A stretch of 64,000 bases of DNA from Euryodendron excelsum (taxonomy: Eukaryota > Streptophyta > Magnoliopsida > Ericales > Pentaphylacaceae). The stretch lies in the NCBI GenBank assembly GCA_033060915.1, contig CM065378.1:13211501-13275500 (forward strand), in the 5' to 3' direction. Below the pieces are notes generated by a model. It searched no databases and was not told where the DNA came from. It saw only the letters and a program-made list of their open reading frames with translations. Made by a program: the position numbers and the translations under genes. This document shows, piece by piece, positions 22,806-37,300 of the stretch (the stretch's first letter is position 1; the number at the start of each line of letters is the position of its first letter).

Positions 22806-25020
22806 TTTTCTCTACTTAGCAAACGTTAATGACCCACTTCATCATAAGAGCAAAGAGCACTGAATCATCCCTTCAAAAAATCAGGGCACATTAATAGTTT
22901 CACTAGGTTAACTTTTTTCTAAGCTTTTACTCGTGCAGCCCATAGGAGTTGGGACACTTTAACTTTAGATTGGATAGTTCATGATAGTGGGAGCATAGAT
23001 TATAATATTCACGATATTTGTAATATATTTATATATCTATAGTTTATACTGTTTCTAATAAATTTTTTAACTAACTATTCATCCTCGTATCAATAATATC
23101 TAATAATAATTTATAGATAGATTCATATTTTTAGAGTTGCTAGATATTCTTTTTGTCGGTATTTTATTTGTTTTGAGTGGGAGATAGCTGGTTCGTTGTT
23201 GGTTTAGTCCTGAGGGGGATAAGTCCATCCTGGGTTCCTTCTTTCTGTCCGTTGGTTCCCGGAAAGATTTGCTTTTAGAAACTCGAGAGAAATCGAACGG
23301 CCTGGATTTAGAAGCAGATCAGCCAAAAGCCTTTTGAAACTTGGGAGAGAAAGGAAAAAAAAAAAAAAATAATTGTTTACATTTTTTTTTGTTTATTTTT
23401 ACTTACTTAAAAAAATTCAAAGAAATAAAAGAATTTTTTTTTGAATCACTCTCTTTATTTTTCTCTATAATTTTTTCTTCCAATTTCTTCTATATTTTTA
23501 AAACCAAACAAAAAAATAAAAATAATTTTTTTTATTTTCTCCCTCCTTCTCTCTTCAAATTCGAAACAGGCTGTAAAGTTTTTTTTTTTTTTTTTTTCAC
23601 TCTGCCAGTATCACTTTTTTATTTTTTTTCATCTTTTCCTGTCAAAATCATACAAGCCCATCAATCAATCAATCAAACGTCCATGTTGGCTTAGATCAGA
23701 AAGATTCGGATTTTTCTCTTTTTGGTGACAAATACAGAAGTGGCGGTCATGACTTTGTCACGTTTAGGTTGTAAAGAGCCGAGTCAGTAGAGCATGTAGA
23801 TTGGTTGAGTTTGGTTTAAAATTTTAATAGAGTTTCAAAATGTTTTAAGATTTTATTTATTTATCTTTTGGATTGATTTTAATTATTATTTAATTAAATT
23901 TATTAGGAGTAGAGATTGAGTAACTTAATTTTTTTTTATAATTTTAAGCACATATAAGTTATCGAGTTGAGTTTTGCTATAACTTCAAAAACTAACAAAT
24001 TTTAGAATATATTTAAATTTAACTTATTTAAATATCGAGTTGATTTCAAATAAGTTTTTAGTTGATTAAAATTAAGTTGAGTGGGAGCAATTGATTCATT
24101 TTACAACCTAGTTACCCATATTAAATAAATAATTTTTTTTTATTAACAAGCATGTTTTCTATTTTCTTACAAGTAAAACAAAATAAAACACAAAAAACCA
24201 ATAACAAAAGAAAAAACCTAAAAACTTACAGCTTTAACAAAACCCTAATATATATATAAATATTTTGATTTGATTGCATGTAACAAGAACTTGTAGCTTC
24301 ATCGGAAACCCTGAAGCTACACGAATTGATTCGCTTGTTGGTCCTTGATAAAGAAGTTCATCTCGTGAGGCATATATATACTTTAAACTTAAAAGGAATA
24401 AATTGTGAGAGAAGCTTCAATTATTCACAGAAATAGAAATTGGCATTTTACTGTTTTAAGTAGGCATCTAAAAAATCAAAAAAGAAAAGAAAAAATCTTA
24501 GTTCCACGTGGATTTTTTTCGAAGAAATTTGGTTACTCAAATAATGTATATTATGACAAGACCATGTTAAGCTTGGAACCTCACATCATGTAACAGAACA
24601 GAAGTTAGATCATCTCAAACTAGTCAAATTTAGAAATTGTTTGAAACTTATAAGAGGACTTGCGAGAAGTTGTAGGGAAAATGGTTCTTTACTGTGATTG
24701 GTTTTGCAAAAGAAACGAATTTTTTTTTTTTAAAGAATGAGAAAAAAATCATAAAGTAGCTATTAAAAAAAAAATAAAAGGAATTACTTATTTTTGTTTA
24801 AAATTTCTTTCATTTTTCTCCTCAAGTTTAGGTAAGAACAATTGCAAGGTTGGGTAGGGTTGGACCCATCGGAAAACCAGAAGCGGGTCGGCCACCGGGA
24901 AAAGGCACGTTCGGGGGTTTACTGTACAGTGCTTCCTTTGTTAGGAGAATTCATGAAGTTTGTCTGTGACTAAGGAACTTGAAAAATTTTAGGGTTGAAT
25001 TTGAGACGCCAGAGAGGCGG

Positions 25021-25408
25021 TACCACAATTATTAAAATGAAAAGTGAAACGGGAATATTGTGTAATTAAAAAAGATAGGTAGAAAACGAGAAACTATTGA
25101 AAAACTTAATTAAGAATTTTATTAAAAAGTTTTCATGAAACTCAAACGAGATTTTTAAAAAACTTAGTGAAGATCTTTAAAAAAAACTTAATGAAAACCT
25201 ATATAAATAATTTCATAAATATTTAGCTAGAACTTAAGAGAAAAAAAAGTATAGAAATTAATATTTTAAGTTTTTCAAGAATTTTTGTCAAGTATTTTAA
25301 TAGTTTTCAAAATATTTTTCAAAAGTTTTCTAAACATTTCTCCCGTATTTTCGGAATGTTTTCCTAAAACATTTAACAAATTTCGTTACTGGTATTGTTT
25401 CCCAGTTA
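25021..25408. repeat. Dispersed AT-rich repeat, copy 2
   Basis: Direct-orientation relative of 20750-21122, about 4.3 kb away. Shared features include AAGAATTTTATTAA near the left, AAAACCTATAT in the middle and TTCGTTACTGGTA or CATACCGGTA near the right end. The divergence is considerable, which suggests separate old insertions of one family. Confidence 0.6.
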
Positions 25409-27210
25409 CTATGCGCTATACAGAGATGAGAGTAGGATGTACTCATTCATTGACGTAATGAAATTTTTTTTCTCTAAAGAAGTAAGCACAAGAGAATTGT
25501 CCTGAATCACTTAAATTCTTTAGGGTATTTAATTGTTTTCTTTCTGATTTTGTCTCAAATTTTAATCTTATTTTTCAACTTTCAACTTTCAACTTTTAAT
25601 TTTTATTTATTCTATTTAAACCTTTTAGCTTTTAAAAGTAAATTAATGTGGTATGACATTTTGAAATTTTTTAGAAAATTAAAGAGTTATTTTTGTTTGG
25701 TCTCCTCAGTTATCATTTTGTGTCACTTCACCTGCTAAATTAAAAATTATTTTATTTTCACCTATCACTTATTAGAATTTAAATTTGTGTAAAAAAATAA
25801 ATTAATACTTCTAAACTTTTTATTTGATGCAATACAACATTTATCGGCCTTTTGTTAACACATGTGGATGTCAAAAATACCTTGATATTGACAGGGTAAT
25901 AAGTATGGTCAACAAAAATAAAGTTTTCCGAATAAATTTGAAAAGTTTTTTATGCATCTGTAGGGGTTTATAATATTTCATAATCATTTTTTCTTTATTT
26001 GATAGGTTAAAACACAATTTTGGTCAAACAAAAATCCCTAATTTTAAATTTTTATAGTGGGTGAAACTATATAGTAAAGTTATACTGAATCATAATTTGG
26101 AGGGTCAAATGTAATTAATCTTAATTGTTTTTTACTAATTTTGAAATGTTAGACCAAATTGATAAACTTTTAAAATTTGAAAAGCTTAAATAAAAAAACT
26201 AAAAGTTAAGAAATAATATTAAAATACAGAACAAAGTTAGAGAGTCAAAATAAGTGTTCAGAATTCTAAGGAACGATCGTGGAATAATAAAAAAATGTTG
26301 TAAATATAGACTTGTCTTTGTTAAATGTAGTACCATTGTAGCTGTAGTCCCTTCTCAAAAGGTTAGATTCACGGACATCTTTCATAAACAATTGTGAAAA
26401 TCCTAAACTACATTATATATATATATATATATGTACATGTATACATACACTTTTTTTGGCAAGCAAAATAACATAACATTATAAATATATATTTGTTTCT
26501 AAGGTTTACAATTTATACCAAGGCGAACCGTGTTTCCAGCTATCAGCTGTACTACCAACACTATTTTTGTCAAAACATCAAGAATCTTGAATCCTTTAAA
26601 GACTACCTTTCTTTTATTTTTTTAATATGTGAGTAGGCATCTTTCTTAACCCTCAACAAAGTCTTTTTAATTTGCAACTCTCTCTCTCTCTCACAAATCT
26701 TTTGCATGTTTTAGTTTGGTATCTCGCGTTTTTTAATTTTGTTTTTGAAAGTGTTTTCAATTCTTCATATTTTTCGCTTTAATTCCATTTTCCTTGCTCT
26801 TGGTGCTTACTGCTTAGTGCTACGAAGCCTAGGATATTGTGAAGGTTTCAATATTTTGAAAAGATGAATAAACAAAACAAACATTGGACTTAAAGTCGTT
26901 TGGAATAATCTATTAATTGGCTAATTTAAATAGCTTATGAATTTTTTTAATGTTATTATTTTGATAAAGTTAAAAGCATAACATAATAGTCATAAAATAG
27001 GTAGAAAATTGAGTTTTGATTAAAAAAATAGTTAGTAAAGACAAAAAAAAAAAAAAAAAATCAAATAAGCTGGTTCAAACTAGCAAAAGGGAAAACAATG
27101 TTAAAATTAAGTGGTTAAAAGAATAAATAAGTTAAGGGGGGATGGGGGTTGAACTCTCTCATGCATCATGCAGAGGGGTGGATGCTTCAATTTCACTGCA
27201 TGTATATAGC

Positions 27211-27212
<2 letters not shown>

Positions 27213-27242
<30 letters not shown>
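27213..27242. repeat. (GA)n microsatellite
   Basis: About fifteen GA units, 1.8 kb upstream of the KNOX start codon. Confidence 0.9.
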
Positions 27243-27245
<3 letters not shown>

Positions 27246-29025
27246 TCTGTTAATTCAAAATGCTTGAAGTTACTTTTGCAGCTTTTCTCCTTTTCCCCAA
27301 TGTAAACATAAAAATTAGGGGGTAATGGGTCACTCCACAACCTAACGACGTCGTTAATATTTTCTAATCTAATAGCTCATATTAATTTGTACATAATAAT
27401 CTACAACAAGACTGCACGAGACCTCTGGTTCATGCAGCTAAGCAAAAAGAGATAGGTATTGCTCAATAATGGCTGGGCAAGTGTCTGCCCTAGTTTTTCT
27501 CCAAAACTTGTTTCTTTCAATCAATAGAGGCTTTTTCTTGTTTTGTAGCTCGTGAGCTTTTTCGAGAGGTTGCAGATTTTCAGAGATCCCTTTCGTTATC
27601 CTTGCACTAACATGGGGTGTCCATACTAGATGTATGTATATATGCGTAGACAATAAAAGTAGGCATAGATATATAGCCCAAGAAAAAATGTTAGGTATTA
27701 GAATATTGATATATTGGAGCAAAGAATCCAGTTCATGTCCATCATGATTAAAAAAAACAGTAATCTTGGTTTTATCAATTAAGGAAAAAAAAGTTCAAAA
27801 AAGATAAGCATATTGAACAGTTGGTACTATCTGATCACTGAATTTTTTTTTTTCACCAATTACGGTTATCTATGTTGATCTGAAAGAGCATGTTCATAAT
27901 TACCAAGTTTTAGATTGATTGTGATTTTCAGCTCTGTGATCTTAAAATGGCAATACTTTTATTTCAAATTGTTAATGTATTCACTATTTATACACCATGT
28001 GCCATTATTTAATAAGCCATTGGTTAGAGTATCAGATAGTCCTTTGAGTCGAGCCCGAATTTCTTGGGCTTGAGAAGGTTTTTTTGTTGCCCGAAGGCCG
28101 GGCTGGGCAAAAATCGGATTGCAAAGGTGTGATCTACATGACGCATTTTTGCTACCCAACTAAGAATAAGTTTTTACTTGATTAATTAAACTTTTTATTT
28201 ACCTAATAGGTTTTTTTAACTTTATTGGGTCAGCACAAGCCTCATCTTTTAGGGTCGAGCTTTTTATAAATCGTTTAGGTCTGATATGAAGCTGGGCTCG
28301 AGCCAATCTACGTTTTATATTATTAGTATAAGCCTAGTTCTCGCCTTTCCGCTAATGATGACAAAATAAGTCGATGTTACAGTTCCTTGCTGCTCCTCTT
28401 AATACAGGTATGAGATTATATTAATGGAAGAAGAGTAAATTTAAAAATAAAGTGTAAAAAAATTATTTTAACTCAAATTGGTTCCGTTTTTAAATATATA
28501 TTTATTTTTATATATATATATTTTATCAAAATATAATTTATGTAATTTTTTTATTTTATTTAAAATATTTAAAAAAATTAGTAAGATAAAAAAAAAACAC
28601 AGAAAAGGGCGGGTATAAAAAGAAAGGCGTTACAGGGTGGGATCGAGATAGGATAACTATTACTATTTTGGATTATAAATGAAAGAAAAAATAATAATAA
28701 TAAATGTAACAAATGGGCCTCCTCAACTTGAGCATCAGTCTCAGCATCTCTCCTTGTTCGGTAAAACATTCACGCATTCCCAGTTCCCCCACCAGCACTC
28801 CCACTCCGACTCCTGCTTCTATCTCTGCTACTCCAATTCCATTTCCAACCTAATCCAAAACTTTCAATGGTTTAAACACATATATATGTAACTTCGTGTA
28901 TATACACCGACACAGTTTGCTGCCTTTTGAGTTGGAGACAATCCTCTCTCTCGTATAGAGTAATATAGTCGTGTTTAATCTTCTGTAATTCTTAACTTTT
29001 TTTCGCTATTCTAGAAGATATAGAC

Positions 29026-29869
29026 ATGGACGAAATGTACGGTCTCCATCCAGCGACGGATGACTACGGGGACAAGGTCCTGATGTCGCCGGAGAATCTG
29101 ATGATACAGGCGGAGTACCAGAGTTTTCTCTCCTCCTCTGGCGGCGGTCACCACAGGATTCCGATGTTCGGATCGGACGAGTTTATCTCCGCGGCCACGG
29201 CGATATCTGAAGCCGCCTCTATGACGCCTGGAGTCCGACGAAGCGATGAAGATCATGAGGATAGGTCGAGAATGATCAAGGCCAAAATAGCTTCTCATCC
29301 TTTTTATCCGAAGTTACTCGAGGCTTACATCGATTGCCAGAAGGTTGAAGTCATAGCAGGATTTGAAAGTCCCTTTAATCGCTTTGAAACGTCGAAATGC
29401 TTCTTCTATTGTTTGTGCTTCTTTGCGTATCTGTGATTTGGATAGTCGCCTTCACGAGTGAAAGACCTAGAAGTGATCGCAATTAAAGCGATACTAGCGA
29501 TTTTCTTCAGTTTGTTTTGTGATTTATGGTTTGGATGAAGAGCGTTTTGGCTTTGAATACCGATGAAACCTAACGTTTTGTTGGGAGAAACTTTGAAATT
29601 CTTGAATTGTCTGTCAATATCTATGATTTTCCGGGGAAATTAGTTGTTAGAAGAGCTTATATTTTAGTCACTTCCCCTGAGAAAAATTTAGCTATGCAAT
29701 TTCATGCATTACCACTCTAATTCTGTTGATGTTATTGGATGCTTTTTCAGGTCGGAGCGCCTCCGGAAATATCGTGCTTGTTGGACGAAATCCGGCGAGA
29801 AAACGACCTTTGTCAGCGAGACTCGTTTTCCACGTGCTTAGGAGCCGATCCCGAGCTCGATGAGTTCAT

Positions 29870-29905
<36 letters not shown>

Positions 29906-32900
29906 GTGAATTTTCTCCGAATTCGAGATTTTCTCTCTCCACAGTTCTTTGAAAATCTCTCTCTCAGGAAACCTTCTGTGATATACTGGTCAAGTACAAA
30001 TCCGATCTCTCAAGGCCTTTTAATGAAGCAACCACCTTCTTGAACAAGATTGAAATGCAACTGGGCAATCTTTGCAAAGGTCCGTGAAGCTCTCTCTCTC
30101 TCTCTCTCTCTCTCACATATGAATGACGCCGTTTATATAAAACAAAACATCCTATTATTCTAATCTTCAAGAGAAATCTTAAGATTTTGTTCTCTGCAAA
30201 ACAGCATGGTCATCGGCACTTCATGGATTACAAGTCATGGCGCACGATAGCACAAATCGTGGCTCACGTTAGCATAAGAAAACCCATAGAAAGAAAACAA
30301 CCTCAGCTCTCCTAGTCCTAGCTAGCCCTACTCTTAGTCGCCTTGTCTTGTCTCTTTTCTGTATCTGAAAAGAACCCACTTATTGTGACCATCAATTACA
30401 GTGAGAATAATCAGTACTAGAAGGCTTTGTGGCAACAATAACATAGAGAGCAACCCAACTACAGAAGCCCTAGAAATGAAAGGGAACTTCTCTTCAGATT
30501 ATGGACTGTTTGGCTTGAGTATATAAATCTTTAAATGTTGTATTTCTTGTGGGTGGGGAAAGATGTGGTGAGTTTATCGGTTCTCTCTTCCTTGTTTATA
30601 CAAGAACATTTAAACCTTAAAAAGTCAAGGGGGTCTGCAGTCATGGACCTTGCAACAGTTCTAAACCTTTTTTTTTGTTTTTTTTCTTTCGTTTTTGAGT
30701 TTAGTGTTATGTAACTTATGTTATATACGGCTACGTTTAATATCTTTTTTCTCACTCATCTTGTTTGTCGTGTTTGTTTTCTTTATTTTCTTCTTCTTTT
30801 CTGTGCGTCAGTGAAAATTGAGACTTGGAACTACTAAACCATTTATATTGGAGATTCTGACTTTGACGTTTCAGAGTCAAGATAACATGAAATGGTACTT
30901 CTGAGTGTTTGAACACAGTGACTGTTTTATTTTCTTCTTTCATTTTTTATGTGGTGAGTTATTTTCCATAAACCCATTGATGGATACAGAAACCTGGACA
31001 AAGCTTCTTTGGAATATAGGTCCTCCTTGTTTCCGTCCAAATATCAACAATCATAAAATCAGCCAACACACGTTAAAAAGAGGGCTGTGGATAGAAATTT
31101 CTTTTGTTGCTTTTAATTCGGAACAAGCATTGTAGTCATACCATGATCTGCTATCTTTGTTATCATTAGTAATATTTGTTGGTGGTTCAATCTTTGTAGC
31201 TGGGGTCAGAGTCTTTAACGCCCTTCATCATGTTTAAGTCACATGAACTATATGTTAGATGGATGCCACAATATCTTAGAACTTGCAGCCCAAATTCTAT
31301 GTGCCTCTCCACCTGACCAAACTTTTGATTTTAGATTTAAATCAGTTTAGCAAAAAATGAGGATAATTGCTCTTGTGAATTGGTGACTTCACTCAGTGTG
31401 CTTGTCTTGTAGTGTCGTCTGGCATTGTTCTTTGGAAGATTGAGATTTTAAAACTGTGACATGAAATTAAATTCTATATTGAGGTAAAATAAGGCATTAC
31501 AATAGCAGTGTTATAGGAGACAGTATGATTGACAATATAATGCTCTAGGGAGCAGAATTAGACAAATGGTGTGTTCAATTTCCAAACACTGAAAACAGGC
31601 TTTGTTTTTGGGGTTAGATGAGTAGTTTTCTTGCGCAAAAATTGTAAACATTTTTCATTGATTGGAGTAACTATGCTAGCCTGCACTCTAAGAGCACTTT
31701 TAAGTGTGAATAAAGTAAGTTGTACAGTGTGAGAAAATATAAAAATAATATGGATCCTGTATTTTATCTAACCCAATAATGCATGCTTAAATTGAGCCTT
31801 AAGAACACATGGTTAATCAGCAAAACCCTTTTAAATTCTATTCTCAGGCATTTTTTCTATATTTCCACTATATCTTTCTTATTATTGTGCGGTGCACTTT
31901 TGCTTTGTCGGCTACGGAAGGGTAAACAAATTGTGCTTAAGAGAATATGGCAATTGTTTGACAGTGGATATTATATTGCCTTCCCGTCTACTTGTCATGA
32001 ACATGTGCCTGCCTAATTCTTTAAATGCAATGTTGATGGACACTAATTGGTTTGCAATGCTGTCTGGTTACTCTGAAGAGTTTCAAGTTCCAACAGCGCT
32101 TCTATTTGTGCATAGAGATAAAAGACAAGACACCGGGAAATGTCTTTAGGCTTGACTGGTCTTAAATAAAAGCAGTGTCTTCTTTCGATGATAAAGTGTC
32201 TTGGAAAGATGTTTGTGTAACTTCAAAATAAAGATGAGCCTCCACTGTAAAATACAGTTGAATTTTGATCCTCAGTTGTCCTAGCCCTCTTAACATAATA
32301 TAGTTGCATCTGAATCTCACCACTGACCTCACGTGACAACTTGGATCACAAAGGCTTTCTGAAAGAAACATATGTTGGGATTTGATGGTGTGTTGATGCT
32401 GTTATGCTTAATTCCTATAATCATCTTCAAGGCTGTCACTGTATTAAGTTATGGCTAAAAACAAGAAGCAAGTTGACTAAGTACGATTGGCACTTGTTAG
32501 TTCTGTTACTTTATTATTCACTTTATTTGGTTTTGTTCTACGTGTCTTCGTTTTTACCATAAAGTTGTGTTATTTTAAGCATTTCTATTGAAGGAAAAGC
32601 TGTTGTTGTCTCCATCTCCACGAGAGTGTAGTGAGGTTATGCAATTTGATCTAGTTCTTAGCAGCCTTAGACGTTCGAAGGTGATGAATAAATTAATCAA
32701 TGTTGTGTTTATGTAAAGATATAAAGTGGAAAAGGTTATTGATCAAGGTTATAATCAGGTTGGTTATGGCTGGCAACTATTATTGTTATTGCTTGAAAGT
32801 ACAGATTAACTTTTCTGTGAAGTTACTATCATCTGTAGTTCTTGTTAATCCTCTTTTTTGGTACTTAGATTCTTTCAGTAGGTGTCCACTTTGACATAAT

Positions 32901-34275
32901 ATTAGCATATATTCACGTGCTTGGATTGTGTGAAGGTTCCCATCTGCTTTGATGCTCTTTTCGTTTAGCCTTTTCGATCTCTACTTTGTGCATGATATGT
33001 TAAGGTTGGTAACCATTGTGTTGGTTTTTATATCCTCCACTTGATACATGCTTGGGACCTTCTTTACATTAATGAATGTATAGTTTGTTCAAAAGAGATG
33101 TTTAATCTGCTTACAATGTGCTTCTTGTCCTTCACTTCCGGATTATCCTCGATGGGATAGTCTATGGAGTGGAAAGAAAATTTTGGTTTGGTACCATATA
33201 TGAAATTCTATTGTACAGTTATTTGTGCTATAATTTTATCTATTGCATGCATTAATTTTAGGATTAGAGAAATTGTCATGGTCTTGGAAGAAACAAAGGC
33301 TTGGCATTTACAACTTAATGTCTTACATTTCATGCATTATGGAGCTTCTATGCGTATTGATTTTGGCATTTTCCCACTTTGAACATTAATTAAGAACTCA
33401 AAAACCTTCCATTCAAATGTTATGGGAACTTGATCTATATGCATGAGAACGATCTATTTTTGTGTATTAATTCCTGTGATTTTTTTGGTAAATTGTGTAC
33501 GAGCGTTTCTGTGGAGCTTGTAATGTTCTCAGAAGTGTTATTGCTATTAAAACTGTAAGTCTTGGTGACTATGACTAGTGTTCCTCCTGTAACGATGCTA
33601 TGGTGGTCAAACATTCTTTATTGTTTGTTTGACAAGCAAGGTTTCCTGAATTTTAGTAAATGATGTTTAAGAGCCACATAAAAACAAAAACTGCACTGTT
33701 TTTCACCTTGTTTCAAAACAATACATGTAGTTTTGGAAAGGATTATATTGCATTTGCAACAATTTCAAAATTTATTTATAATGATCATTCTCTTCTTCTT
33801 GGTCGTCTTTCAGACATTTCTTAAATCCGTTTTTGTTTATCTTCTACTTGGGCAATGACCCGTTTTGTTATGAGAAGTTTCGCCACGCTTCCATAGATTT
33901 GCATGTTGGACTCTCAAGTGAGACTTATCTTGTTCAATGAATCCTATTGCCCACCTACCCAAGAAAAAGGCAAAAAAAGTAGTTCTGGTAAACAGTATGT
34001 AGGGTCTGGGGGACAAGGGTTTTTGGGTCCTGACACAACGTGTAATGTTTTTGCTCATCATCGAAGGTTTAATTGTGGTGAGAGAAACCAGAGAGAGAGA
34101 GAGAGAGAGAGAAGAAATGTCTGGAGGGCATTATGGGTGGCTTCGGAGGATAAAGGTGGGGTATCTGAAGCTTTTATAGGAAAGCCCGGGTAGAACGGGT
34201 GGTCGGAGTTCACATGGACTCCCGCGGTTTCCGCTGCATTTGGCCTTAGCAGCAGCTTTATAGCATTCAACTCTC

Positions 34276-34314
<39 letters not shown>

Positions 34315-37300
34315 GCACTCTTCTGCTTGCTTAGTGCTTGTCATTTCGGTGGACATATTTTCTTCGCCAGTGGGTCTTTCTGCCGGATGATGTGGATGAC
34401 ACGTGTCCATCTGCTAGCTTAGTTTTTGCGTTTTCATAGAGGGCCCTTCTTCCCATTTGGTCAAGAGTCAAGACTTTCTTTACCGTTTTTTATTTGAGAA
34501 AATGGTGATGGTGGAAATTTTTTATGGTTAGTACCGTGATTTTTATATTGAGCTTTGTCAAGCTAGTTTCAGTTGCATATCATTCCTTTCATTTCTTTTT
34601 CCTTTTTCATGGCTACATCATTTCTTTGATTGTCGGGTGAGATACGTATGCATAAAAAATTGGATTGAAAAACACAATTTTTATTAGAACAAGACGTTTT
34701 ACCTTTCTTTTTAAAATAGATGTCTGGCTATCTGTGATTTTGACAAAAAAATAAAAACTTATTTGGAACTTAAAGAAAGGATGATAACGGTAAAAAAAAA
34801 AAAAAACAAAAAACCTCTGTTTGGTTTCTAATTTATTAAAAAAAGATAAAATTTTAAAGAAAGAAGAAAAAGTAGCTTCTTACTTTCTGTTTTATTTTTT
34901 CTCTTTTTAATAATATTAATGTTATATTTTTTTATCATTTTTTAAAATTTTTCTTACAGTTTTTCACACTTTGTTCCCTTAACTACTTATCTTTCACTAA
35001 TTACTTCCACTAAGGTGAAGTCGCGTGGACGATATGGTATGTTTTGTAGGGGTATGCATAGGTTGCGTTGATGCTAAATTCAAAGTTGATCCATGATCAT
35101 TTTAGGTTTAGAATTAAACCGATCTTTTTATGAAATCAAATTGAACCAATCTGAGTTGGTTTGAGTTAGTTTAGCTCGATTTTATGCCTCAAGTTGGTTT
35201 GGGTCAAGTCGGGTTGGGCTGTTCAGGCCTATTTTTATTGCATTAAATATAGTTTGTTTATTAAAAATTTTAAAAAATTATTAATCTTCTATTCTCAAGT
35301 TTTACAAAATTAATAAAATAATATACAAACACAAACTAATAATAATTTAATTCAAATAACAATGATTTAAAAACAAATATACAATGTATGTAATTTTTTT
35401 TTTTTATATATAAGATTGAATTTCGATTCGGTTGTTGAGTATATGTTTAGCTTGATTTTTTTGAATCAAGCTTTTGACAGATCCAAATCAAGCTGATCCA
35501 GAGAGATAGGATTAGTTTGATTATTAGATTTTTTTAGTTCTTTTGTCCACTCTTAATGGATTCTATAAGAGGCCAAACCGGGCATAATGGTCAACTTACG
35601 TGTAGGTAATTTTTTAAGATTTTGCTGGCAGTGCGTGTATTTAAGAGATTCTATTATCTGTGGGTAATCTGCCACTTTGATTTGATGGGCGTACCCGTCT
35701 CTCGTCAGACACTGCCAGCACTCTCGCTGACTGAGAAACGACCTGACGGGGGAAAGAACTGTCGTGGTGGACGTCTCCACGCTGCTATGTGTCATGTTCC
35801 TCACCCTGTTCAACTCCCCTGCTTGGCAGCTCATAAAACACTTCCCCATAACCCCTCCATTATCCTATACATGCATGCATATGTCTATTCCTATATATAC
35901 ATACGAATAATACTATATTTGTTATCTGTTAAATCTGAAGCCATTCTTTTAAGGGACCCATTTTCCTCTTTCTCATTCGTATATTGATTCATAGAATTAA
36001 TTTTTGGTGTATATTTTTACATATATTGATTCATAGGTGTCAACAATTATAATTTTTTTAACAAACAATTAGAGCCTGTTTGGATCTTGGGTGGGGAAGG
36101 GAAGGAAAGGGAAGGGAAAGATAAATGGCGAGAAAAATGTTTTTCCTGTTTAATTATTTCTGTTAAAAAAAATGGAAGAAAAACCTTTCTTTGGCTTGAA
36201 ATTCAGAAGGAAGAGATTGAATGAGTGAATGATTATTTTCCATTTCTTTTTTGTGCTTTTCTTTCCCTCTCTCTCCCCAAGTAGAATCAAACATGGGCTT
36301 TTGGCCCAATTGTCGTGATACTACGGCCGTTTCCTCTCTCATTGTTAATTATATCTATGTTTGATTTATTCTAAAAATAAACAAAATCAAGCATGGTAAG
36401 GAAGAAAAATAATTATTTTCTTCTCATTTTCCTTTCCGTTCACAAGTTTCAAATTGCCTACTAATTGAAAGAAGCAAATAGAGACAGTGAAGTATGAACT
36501 CTTTAGAACCCATGTACACTAGAACCTTCAAAAGCATGCCCTTTTATTGAAAAAACCTAGAATGGCATAGTTCTATGCTGAAGGAAATTCAGTTTATCCA
36601 GTATCTGGAGAACTCGTTACGATTCTCAGAACCGGGATTGCTTTCAGTTGCACTTTCACCTTCATGGTGATTTCTCGGGTTTGTGTCATTGTGTGGATGG
36701 AGCAGATCTTTATCAACCCTATGCAGTCCTCGAAGGCCCAATAGGAAAACACTTTCTATAAGTTGGGTTTGGGATTGGTTCTTTAATGTTTGTTGAGCAT
36801 CTTCAAAGGACTTTTTAAAATGACTATCTTAGTTATTTTAGAAAGTTAAATTTAAAAAATAGTCTTCTAATGAATTTTGACTCTCTATTTTAGTGAGTTT
36901 CACTTTGACTAACCAAGAGAGCCGAAAGTGTGTCTCTAAACTTCAAATATTATTATCACAAATTTTTTTCTCTCTCTCATCTTTTTGTCTTCTTTTCTTG
37001 GAGTAATTGTTAAAAAGAAAATACTATTCTTTCAGAAAAATTATATAGAAAAATGTCACTAAAATGACGTTAACAGTAGTATTTTTGTAATTAAGAATCA
37101 CTTTGATGGGTGTTTTGTTTTGAAGTGAGTGACATATTTAACCACGTCATTTAGTGATAAATTCTTTGATGAATTTTTTTTTTTCTTTGTATAGCATTAC
37201 CCTTGTTAAAAAAAAAGAATAACTTATGAGATTGCTAGTTAGAACAGAAAGTATGATTGGAAATTTTTTTAAAAAGTGACTAGTTAAAAAAGAAAATGGA

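Larger units (their letters stand above)
22806..29025. other. Gene-poor intergenic DNA and KNOX upstream region
   Basis: No coding region can be supported. Very AT-rich tracts (about 23340-23700, 25550-25800) give spurious Phe/Lys-rich frames. The second copy of the dispersed repeat lies at 25021-25408, and (GA)n is at 27213-27242. A GC-richer patch at 28010-28340 is unexplained. The ~300 bases before the KNOX start at 29026 are C/T-rich and probably hold the 5' untranslated leader. Confidence 0.5.

Noticed and set aside
23341..23694. 117-codon Phe/Lys-rich frame
   Set aside because: It is made from poly-A and poly-T tracts; there is no domain, coding bias or adjacent exon.
36072..36300. Possible MITE in KNOX intron 3 with GAGCCTGTTTGG at the left and AAGCCCATGTTTG at the reverse-complemented right end
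   Set aside because: The ends match only loosely and no target duplication could be found, so I did not list it as an element.
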